Assembly (NCBI GenBank): GCA_946055575.1
Contig: CAMGGL010000004.1
Coordinates: forward strand, 1-39,832
Direction of reading: 5' to 3'
From: an uncultured Candidatus Melainabacteria bacterium
Lineage (GTDB): Bacteria > Cyanobacteriota > Vampirovibrionia > Gastranaerophilales > Gastranaerophilaceae
DNA: 39,832 nucleotides
Position 1 is the stretch's first letter. Every line of letters begins with the position of its first letter. Under the pieces are notes generated by a model that saw nothing but the letters and a program-made list of their open reading frames with translations, had not been told where the DNA came from and did not search any database. A program made the translations under genes and the position numbers. Positions 7,920-14,674 of the stretch are shown here, in pieces.

Positions 7920-8455
7920 TGACTAACGAATTTTTATTTACTTCCAAAGGTAAGAATGATGAATGTTATACCCACAGATACGGAGTAGAACCATTGCTTG
8001 AATTTCTGCCACCATTTAAAGATAAGATTATATGGTGTCCTTTTGATAAGGAAGAAAGCGAATTTGTAAAAGTATTCAGAGAATACGGCTATAATGTTGT
8101 TAATTCTCATATTGATTATGGGCAAGATTTTTATAATTATGAGCCTGAAAATTGGGATGTAATTATATCAAATCCACCATTCACAAATAAAACAGATATT
8201 TTTAAAAGAGCAATTAGTTTTAATAAACCATTCTGCTTACTTATGACTTTAACATGGCCCAATGACAGAGCACCGAAATTATTATTCAGAAATATTAAGA
8301 TGCAGCTTTTAATGTTTGAAGATCGTATGGATTTTAAAAACCAAAGCCAAGCTAAACCAATCAATTTTTCTTCTGCTTATTATTGTAGAGATTTCTTACC
8401 TAACCAAATTGAAATAAGAGATTTTAAAAACATAAACCAAAGGAGCTTATTCTGA
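7919..8455 (+). CDS. Adenine-specific DNA methyltransferase-like phage protein
   Basis: NWDVIISNPPFTNK (NPPF motif IV); IIWCPFDKEESEF in the motif-I region lacks a canonical FxGxG. Confidence 0.6.
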   Translation: MTNEFLFTSKGKNDECYTHRYGVEPLLEFLPPFKDKIIWCPFDKEESEFVKVFREYGYNVVNSHIDYGQDFYNYEPENWDVIISNPPFTNKTDIFKRAISFNKPFCLLMTLTWPNDRAPKLLFRNIKMQLLMFEDRMDFKNQSQAKPINFSSAYYCRDFLPNQIEIRDFKNINQRSLF

Positions 8456-8625
8456 TGAGTTCTGCATGTGGTTTAAAAGTTGAATATGTTGTTCCAAGAG
8501 AAGATATAACCGAAGAAGAAAATAGAAACAGGCTACTAAGATTTATTACACTATTTTCTCAAGTAGGATTTAGAGAAATTTCATTAAACCCCGAAACAAA
8601 TATTAAGTTAGATTGTTGCAATTAA
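8455..8625 (+). CDS. Small 56-aa ORF, translationally coupled to the methyltransferase-like gene
   Basis: TGATG stop/start overlap at 8453-8457, AAAGGAGC SD; MSSACGLKVEYVVPREDITEEENRNRLLRFITLFSQVGFREISLNPETNIKLDCCN; absent from the ORF list. Confidence 0.55.
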   Translation: MSSACGLKVEYVVPREDITEEENRNRLLRFITLFSQVGFREISLNPETNIKLDCCN

Positions 8626-8640
8626 TTTTTTGTGTATAAT
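8613..8640 (+). promoter_or_regulatory. Candidate integrase promoter TTGTTG-N16-TATAAT, followed by an 8-bp inverted repeat (8641-8648/8664-8671)
   Basis: TATAAT at 8635-8640; tactttaa...ttaaagta inverted repeat just upstream of the integrase ATG. Confidence 0.4.
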
Positions 8641-8673
8641 TACTTTAAGTTAAGTTAATTTAATTAAAGTAAA

Positions 8674-10260
8674 ATGAAAAGAAAAAAATGTGTTTTATAC
8701 TTAAGAGTTTCCACAGAGGAACAAACAAAAGGCTATTCTTTAAACGGACAAGAAAGAATAGATAGAGATTTTGCTGCATCACTAGGATATGAAGTTGTTA
8801 ATGTATTTCGAGAAGAAGGTATTAGTGCAAAAGATTTAAACCGACCTCAACTCCAAGCCATGATGAATTGGGTAAGAGAACACGCATCAGAAGTTGATGC
8901 TATTATCTTTTGGAAATGGGAAAGAATATCGAGAGGAACAGAATACGATTATGCAGTATTAGGAAGGTTTTTTGACGAGTGTAAAGTTTCACCTTTATCA
9001 GTTACTGAATGTAATGAAGATACTCCTGAAGGCGAACTGTTAAGATGGATTACAAAAGGTACAGCATTATACGAAAGAAGAAAAATATCACAAAGAACAT
9101 CTATGGGAATGGAACAAAAAGCTAGAGAAGGCATAAGACCTTGCAAAGCACCAATAGGATATTTGAATTACACATTACCTGATGAAAGAAAAATTATTGT
9201 TATAGATGAAGCAACAGCACCTTTTATAAGGCGAGCATTTGAATTATATGCAACGGGAAATTATTCATTAAAAAGATTAGGTGATACATTATATTATGAT
9301 GGTTTCAGACATCCTAAAACGGGCAAGAAATATCCGCCAAGAAAGTTTGAATGGATGTTAAAAAACAGTTTTTATATTGGCACAGTAGTTTATAAAGGAA
9401 ATTATTATGAGGGCAAACATGAACCTTTAATATCAAAAGAATTATTTTATCAGGTTCAATCAATGTTTGGACATAAAAAACCTAAAACCCATAATATATA
9501 TTTTCCTTATACAAACATGATTAAATGTGAATGCTGTGGAAAGCATAACCTATCTGCCGAAATGAAACGAGGGGCACACAATTCAGGCGAATATATTTAT
9601 TATAGATGTTCTTGCGGATGTAAAGCAATTAAGCAGGAAGAACTTGAAAAAGTATTTATTGATATGCTGAATGATATTTATATTCCACCTGCTGAAATCG
9701 AGCTTATGAAAAACGAAGCAAGAGAATTATTGCAAGCTATTAAGGATTATGAAAATAGTCTTGAAAGTCCTGTTGAGATGCAGAATAAAATTGAAACAAT
9801 CAAATCACGCATCCAAAAAAGTTATTCAGATAAACTTGATGGAAATTTACCTTATGGCATGACTGAAAAAGATTGGAATGACATGATGTCTAATTGGGCA
9901 TCCGAACTCAACAAATTAGAAATAAAACTAACAGAACGCATGGAAAAAAGCAAGATATTATATAACCGATTAAGCCTAATAATGAGCTTCTGCAACCAAT
10001 TACCTGAACTGTTCAGATTAGCTCTGCCGGAAGTAAAAAGAGAGATTATACAAACTTGCATCCGAACCCTAAGCTATAACGGTGAAACCCTTAAAATAGA
10101 ACTATTTCCAATATTTTATAAGCTAAAATATTGGAAAAATGTTAAAAATGGGGCGGGTAATGGTTCTATTTCCGAACCCCACTCTAATATTTTTTCTATC
10201 ATGGAAGATGAAGAATGCCAAATTTTATATCATAAAATTGAAAAACTCATTGCTGCATAG
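8674..10260 (+). CDS. int: Large serine recombinase / phage integrase
   Basis: Resolvase N-terminus YLRVSTEEQTKGYSLNGQ...ISRGTEYDYAVLGRFF; recombinase domain (GYLNYTLPDERK...RRAFELYATGNYSLKRLGDTL); zinc-ribbon CECCGKHN...YYRCSCGC; coiled-coil. Confidence 0.95.
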   Translation: MKRKKCVLYLRVSTEEQTKGYSLNGQERIDRDFAASLGYEVVNVFREEGISAKDLNRPQLQAMMNWVREHASEVDAIIFWKWERISRGTEYDYAVLGRFFDECKVSPLSVTECNEDTPEGELLRWITKGTALYERRKISQRTSMGMEQKAREGIRPCKAPIGYLNYTLPDERKIIVIDEATAPFIRRAFELYATGNYSLKRLGDTLYYDGFRHPKTGKKYPPRKFEWMLKNSFYIGTVVYKGNYYEGKHEPLISKELFYQVQSMFGHKKPKTHNIYFPYTNMIKCECCGKHNLSAEMKRGAHNSGEYIYYRCSCGCKAIKQEELEKVFIDMLNDIYIPPAEIELMKNEARELLQAIKDYENSLESPVEMQNKIETIKSRIQKSYSDKLDGNLPYGMTEKDWNDMMSNWASELNKLEIKLTERMEKSKILYNRLSLIMSFCNQLPELFRLALPEVKREIIQTCIRTLSYNGETLKIELFPIFYKLKYWKNVKNGAGNGSISEPHSNIFSIMEDEECQILYHKIEKLIAA

Positions 10261-10264
10261 CAAA

Positions 10265-10291
10265 AAGCTCCCACCTATAAGGCAGGAGCTT
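10265..10291. terminator. Bidirectional terminator-like hairpin between convergent integrase and endolysin genes
   Basis: aagctcc...ggagctt arms around cacctataaggca; lies between convergent stop codons at 10260 and 10321. Confidence 0.5.
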
Positions 10292-10320
10292 CAACGGCAG
10301 AAAGGTAACAAAAAGAAGAA

Positions 10321-10839
10321 TTACAATTTACTAAAATACCATCTGACCTTAGATCTTATAAAATTCCCCATTTCATTTTTAGTTATATCAGGATAGGCAT
10401 GAAGATATATAATATCAATTTTTCCATAACTGGAAGTTTTTGGATGAGCCTGTCCAAATTCATAATGAGTTAAAACTGTTTGAGGAGTTATTTTGATATT
10501 GTATTTTTTGCATAATTCTGCAATAAGTTTAAATGCTGCTTCACATTGAATTTTTGTCAATGTAAATTTTGTATCTTTAATATCTGTATTTTTAGGTACA
10601 TACATTCCGCACATTGAAATACCTATTGAACCGGTATTACCACCGCCGCAATGTTGAGCATACTTCCCATCATTACAATTCAAATTATCTTCAGGAGCAA
10701 ATTTTCCTTTAATTATTACACCATCTTTATTTATTAAATAATGATAATGTTCATAATCAGTTGAACAAGGCTGATTAGTTCCTGCGGTCCAATGTAAAAT
10801 AATTCTATTCATAATGCGAACCCTCATTAATATCATCAA
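10321..10839 (-). CDS. N-acetylmuramoyl-L-alanine amidase endolysin (Amidase_2-like; start may be internal MNRIILHW)
   Basis: RIILHWTAGTNQP...YHYLINKDGVI...HCGGGNTGSIGISMCGMY...TPQTVLTHYEFGQAHPKTSSYGKIDI. Confidence 0.85.
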   Translation of the reverse strand: MMILMRVRIMNRIILHWTAGTNQPCSTDYEHYHYLINKDGVIIKGKFAPEDNLNCNDGKYAQHCGGGNTGSIGISMCGMYVPKNTDIKDTKFTLTKIQCEAAFKLIAELCKKYNIKITPQTVLTHYEFGQAHPKTSSYGKIDIIYLHAYPDITKNEMGNFIRSKVRWYFSKL

Positions 10840-11020
10840 TCCTATGGTGAGCAGATTTTACAGACTGCTCAACAACAACCATTCTTTCTATAAGATTATT
10901 ATGTTTATCTTGTTTCTTTTCTAAATCAATCAGCTTTTCCGACATTTGCCCTAATTTATAACAGACATATAAAGCCTGAAAAATAACCGTAATAAGAATT
11001 GCAATAAGTTCATAATTCAT
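10805..11020 (-). CDS. Single-TM plus coiled-coil lysis-associated protein (holin/XhlA-like)
   Basis: MNYELIAILITVIFQALYVCYKLGQMSEKLIDLEKKQDKH; adjacent to the endolysin. Confidence 0.5.
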   Translation of the reverse strand: MNYELIAILITVIFQALYVCYKLGQMSEKLIDLEKKQDKHNNLIERMVVVEQSVKSAHHRIDDINEGSHYE

Positions 11021-11528
11021 TTTCTACTTTCCCTTTCTTCCACCCTTTAAACTTCTGAAAATTATCTACCGAATGAAACATAGCCCACCTTTTAACATCA
11101 TTAAATCTTCCAAAGTATTCACACAATGTTTCAAATATAAGTGTTGATAAATACCTGTTATAATCAACTACTTCCTTATGATCACACATATAATCATGAA
11201 CACAACTTGCAAGTTTAAATCTAGGCTCTTTTTGTTGTCCTATTATTACCCAAGCGAAAGCAGGAACATTTGCACCGTTCCAATCATAACCCTTTTCGAT
11301 AGTAAAATAATATTTTCTATCTTCATATTCAACAACAATATTTATATCATCCGTTACATAAAATGGTTTATTTAAAGCTCTTTTAAGCTCTTTCCCCTCA
11401 AGACCTACTAAACTTTTATCTTGCAAATAAATTTCAGGCATACTCTTATTAAAATGAATTACTAAACCCTGCCTTCCTTTAACCACGCAAGAAGGTATTC
11501 CGCAATAATCTCTATCCACAACGCACAT
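11010..11528 (-). CDS. DUF1353-like protein
   Basis: YYFTIEKGYDWNGANVPAFAWVIIG...KLASCVHDYMCDHK matches the DUF1353 signature. Confidence 0.65.
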   Translation of the reverse strand: MCVVDRDYCGIPSCVVKGRQGLVIHFNKSMPEIYLQDKSLVGLEGKELKRALNKPFYVTDDINIVVEYEDRKYYFTIEKGYDWNGANVPAFAWVIIGQQKEPRFKLASCVHDYMCDHKEVVDYNRYLSTLIFETLCEYFGRFNDVKRWAMFHSVDNFQKFKGWKKGKVENEL

Positions 11529-11534
11529 ACAACC

Positions 11535-11831
11535 TCACTTTCTTAATTGTTTTGAAATTGCAGGATTAATTTTATTAATTCCTTTTTCAACAATAGTTTC
11601 AGAAATAGCATCAATTTTTTCATCATCCAAAGGACAGCTATTGCAAAAATAAGTTATTCCTGCTTTAATTCCTGTTTTTATAACTTTCTTTTCAACTGCA
11701 TCAAAGGTTTCATTTTCCTGAACCAAATCAAGAACATCTGCAATTCTATCTTCTATAAATTCTCTTGCTCCATTTAATGTTTTGAAAATCAAAACAATAG
11801 GTGCTGTAATAACTTTAAAAAATTTTTTCAT
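11535..11831 (-). CDS. Hypothetical protein
   Basis: 98 aa, operonic. Confidence 0.5.
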   Translation of the reverse strand: MKKFFKVITAPIVLIFKTLNGAREFIEDRIADVLDLVQENETFDAVEKKVIKTGIKAGITYFCNSCPLDDEKIDAISETIVEKGINKINPAISKQLRK

Positions 11832-12199
11832 ATTTCTACTCCCATTTTTCTCAATGTTTTAATAATGTTTTTTATGTATATTTCCCCATTCAGATTAGCC
11901 GTTAATATGCCTTGAAATTGTTTTAGGTATGTTTTTACCTGTTCAATATTTATAAAGTCTTTAATCGGCAAATTAGAACGCAAGTTATTATTTTCTTTTG
12001 TTGCAAGAACAAGATTAGATAACTCTGTTCTTCCGCCTTGCGAATGAGGAATTAAATGTTCAAGCGAAACAGTATCTTTTGTGAGATTTCCGCCATAGAA
12101 ACCTTTTGTTACTGTTGGCAATTTCCCCTTCTTAAATAAAGTTTTTAATGGACTACTGTAACCAAAAGAAACTTTATTACAGCAATCAGAAATAATCAT
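11828..12199 (-). CDS. HNH endonuclease-like protein
   Basis: SLEHLIPHSQGGRTELSNLVLATKENNNLRSN: HNH motif (EHLIPHSQGG..xxxNLVLA...N). Confidence 0.75.
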   Translation of the reverse strand: MIISDCCNKVSFGYSSPLKTLFKKGKLPTVTKGFYGGNLTKDTVSLEHLIPHSQGGRTELSNLVLATKENNNLRSNLPIKDFINIEQVKTYLKQFQGILTANLNGEIYIKNIIKTLRKMGVEI

Positions 12200-12202
12200 A
12201 GC

Positions 12203-12727
12203 TTATTGCTCCGTAGGATTAAAACCATAGAAATCAATAATTAACTGATTTTTACATTCTAATAAAAATTCATCTGTTACAAATACTTGTTTTTGATAAT
12301 CAATCATATTAACAGCTTCTGCAAAATCAGGTTTATCATAAGCAAGAATTGGGAAACCTGAAACAAGTTGAGGGAGCATATCAGTCAAGAAAGTTTTTAT
12401 TGTTCCATTCTGCATTGTAACTTCCCTTCTGATATAACCCAAAGATGTTTTAAAGAATGATTGATTAAAAGCATCTTCCCTTGCTTTTATTTCATCGGCT
12501 TCCCAATTTTCATTAAATATAATTTTGCCATCTTCAATTTTATAATGAGAAGGATGATCAATAAAATCTTCAAATATATCTTCTTCTATATCAGCCTGAT
12601 TAAGCATATCAAGAAGTTTTACCCATAGAGGATATTCAGCAGCATTTATATTTACTCTTTCACCCGAATTATATTGAGCAATTAAATTCTGCAATTCAAA
12701 AATTTTAGCCTGTTTTTTTTCTTCCAT
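12203..12727 (-). CDS. Hypothetical protein immediately downstream of the DGR RT
   Basis: 174 aa; starts 3 nt after the RT stop with AAGGAGTAAAAA SD. Confidence 0.55.
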   Translation of the reverse strand: MEEKKQAKIFELQNLIAQYNSGERVNINAAEYPLWVKLLDMLNQADIEEDIFEDFIDHPSHYKIEDGKIIFNENWEADEIKAREDAFNQSFFKTSLGYIRREVTMQNGTIKTFLTDMLPQLVSGFPILAYDKPDFAEAVNMIDYQKQVFVTDEFLLECKNQLIIDFYGFNPTEQ

Positions 12728-12730
12728 TTT

Positions 12731-13843
12731 TTACTCCTTTTCAAATAATTCTCCGTATAACTTTTTCATATTAAAAACCGTTTTTCTTGAATGTCTGTGT
12801 ATCATTGAACCAATCCAAGAAACTAAACCTGCCAATACATCAGCAGAAGTTATTATACCTTTTGCCACAAGTCCAGCCTGTCTTTTCATCTTTTTTCTTT
12901 GCCTAACAATACTATCCCGAACAGGCTTCTTAATTATCTTTCCTTTATTAGTTATGCAATATCTTGTTTTTAGATAAGAAAAACTATTATTTAATGGAAT
13001 AATCTTTGTTTTCTTTTTGTTTACTGTTACTCCATAACTCTGATATAAAACTTCAAGCTCACATAAAAGCTGCTCTAAAAATTTTTTATCCTGATGAATA
13101 ATGTAACTATCATCCATATATCTTCCGTAACAATGCAACCTTTTATATTCTTTGATATAATGATCTATATAATTAATATGAGCTATTGCATTTATTTGAG
13201 AAGTTTCAGAACCTAATCCTAACCCTATTTCACCAAAAGCATCAACAAAATCATCAGCAAGTTTTAACAGCTTTTCATCTGTGAAAAATTTTCTGTAATT
13301 TATTTTTACAATATCATGAGGAATGCTTTCAAAATATCCTTTAAAATCTATCAGTAAAATATAACCAGTTCTACCATATCGTTTTAAAAAACATCTTAAA
13401 TGCTTCTCTAATCTTTTTGCTGCAAAATGAGTTCCCTTGCCCTTTTGACTTGCACAGTTATCATAAATAAGATTACTCGTAAGAACCGGATAAAGTGCAT
13501 TGGAACATATTGATTTTTGAACAACTCTTTCGGAAAAGTGAACACTTTTAATATGTCGTGTTTTTCCTCTCTCACACAAATCAAATTCAATAAAGCCTTG
13601 CCTTATATCCTTACCACTTAATAAATCTTTTCTTGTTCTGCTTATTCTAAATAAAATACTCAATAAATATCTTTGTACTGATGCTTTCCACTTAACCCCA
13701 TTACTTGCTTTTCTAGCTGCATTATACAAGGATTTCAAACTTGCGACCTGTTCAAAATCATTATATTTCTTTAATCTCTCTTTTCTTTCAGCTCTTTTTA
13801 AATTTCTTCTTTCCCTTCTTTTACTTCTTCTTGACATATACAC
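12731..13843 (-). CDS. DGR reverse transcriptase (ATG at 13837 likely; ORF-track GTG at 13843)
   Basis: RT motifs: YILLIDFKGYFESIPHD, LGLGSETSQINA (DGR-type SQ in place of the usual QG), YGRYMDDSYIIH (YxDD), TVNKKKTKI; next to TR/VR/Avd. Confidence 0.95.
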   Translation of the reverse strand: MYMSRRSKRRERRNLKRAERKERLKKYNDFEQVASLKSLYNAARKASNGVKWKASVQRYLLSILFRISRTRKDLLSGKDIRQGFIEFDLCERGKTRHIKSVHFSERVVQKSICSNALYPVLTSNLIYDNCASQKGKGTHFAAKRLEKHLRCFLKRYGRTGYILLIDFKGYFESIPHDIVKINYRKFFTDEKLLKLADDFVDAFGEIGLGLGSETSQINAIAHINYIDHYIKEYKRLHCYGRYMDDSYIIHQDKKFLEQLLCELEVLYQSYGVTVNKKKTKIIPLNNSFSYLKTRYCITNKGKIIKKPVRDSIVRQRKKMKRQAGLVAKGIITSADVLAGLVSWIGSMIHRHSRKTVFNMKKLYGELFEKE

Positions 13844-14187
13844 CCCGTACAGTAAAGGACATGAGCATTACCTGTAACTGCATAATAATCAGGCATAAAA
13901 CAAACTATAATGCACAATTCGTTTGCTATGCACATCTTTTGATGGCGAACACCTGTATTATATCAAGGTGCTTATTTACAGCCTTGAAGGCTGAAAGTCA
14001 TTCGCTCCTTCTTTGTAAATTGCATTGTTTTCAGATTTCTCTTACTAAGTCGAGCAAACAAAAAATCAGAGGGGAGCATAAATGGTAGCATTAGTAGCAA
14101 GATTGTTGTTGGCATTACCATTGTTGTTCACATTACACACATTAGTGGAATTGTTAGAAGCAACGGAAGAAAGCCACCAGTTGCAGC
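13838..14187 (-). ncRNA. DGR template RNA region (TR plus spacer up to the RT)
   Basis: TR at 14067-14187 followed by ~220-nt non-coding spacer with inverted repeats (cagccttgaaggctg; caccT...AggtG); position matches the DGR RNA template in BPP-1-type systems. Confidence 0.6.
14067..14187 (-). repeat. DGR template repeat (TR), 121 bp
   Basis: Near-duplicate of 14688-14808; in the - strand sense reads ...AAC...AAC AAT TCC ACT AAT GTG TGT AAT GTG AAC AAC AAT GGT AAT GCC AAC AAC AAT...; 13 AAY codons. Confidence 0.95.
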
Positions 14188-14616
14188 CTACTTATCAGCG
14201 AATAACTTTTTATATCTTTCTCTATCGGATTTTTTCCATTTCTTTATTAAATTTTCTGCATCACTCAAAAGATTTATTATATTTTCCATATTTTCAATTT
14301 TTACCGTTTCAACACATTCTATCATTCTTACAAGTTTATTATGAAGCTGCCAACAATTTGCAACTGCTCTCTGTTGATATTTTTCACGAAGTTCTACATC
14401 TGAAATATTTATTGGATAAATGCAATTTGCATAAGTTAAATTATCAACAAGCTCATCAACCTTTTCAACCATTGGGCAACCTAAAACTAATCTCCACTTC
14501 TTTGGTAAATTTTTCTCACGCATTACAAACCTTGTTAATTCAAATTGTAATCCCCAAGCCGTTTGCATAAATTGAAGCTCTGTTTCTTTTCTTAATCTTT
14601 TATGTACTGAACTCAT
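14188..14616 (-). CDS. avd: DGR accessory variability determinant (Avd-like)
   Basis: 142-aa, mostly helical basic protein located between VR and TR; good SD GAAAGGAAAATAAAATG; ends exactly where the TR begins. Confidence 0.75.
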   Translation of the reverse strand: MSSVHKRLRKETELQFMQTAWGLQFELTRFVMREKNLPKKWRLVLGCPMVEKVDELVDNLTYANCIYPINISDVELREKYQQRAVANCWQLHNKLVRMIECVETVKIENMENIINLLSDAENLIKKWKKSDRERYKKLFADK

Positions 14617-14633
14617 TTTATTTTCCTTTCAAA

Positions 14634-14660
14634 GTATCGGACACAAGAAGTGTCCGATAC
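14634..14660. promoter_or_regulatory. DGR post-VR hairpin/cruciform GTATCGGACAC-N5-GTGTCCGATAC
   Basis: 11-bp perfect inverted repeat (14634-14644/14650-14660), 5-nt loop, 27 nt downstream of the VR end and upstream of avd. Confidence 0.8.
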
Positions 14661-14674
14661 AAGATATTAGAAGA

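Noticed and set aside
12731-13843. Group II intron or retron interpretation of the RT
   Set aside because: No intron-like flanks or maturase region noticed; TR/VR pair with A-only substitutions and Avd-like gene specify a DGR.
14082-14570. + strand ORFs across TR/avd (13741-14088, 14082-14570)
   Set aside because: Antisense to RT, the TR spacer and avd; low-complexity translations, and the sense genes have clear motifs and SDs.
14634-14660. Simple rho-independent terminator for the tail-fibre gene
   Set aside because: No U-tract on the - strand (followed by TTTGAAAGGAAAATAAAATG, the avd SD/start); position fits the DGR hairpin better.
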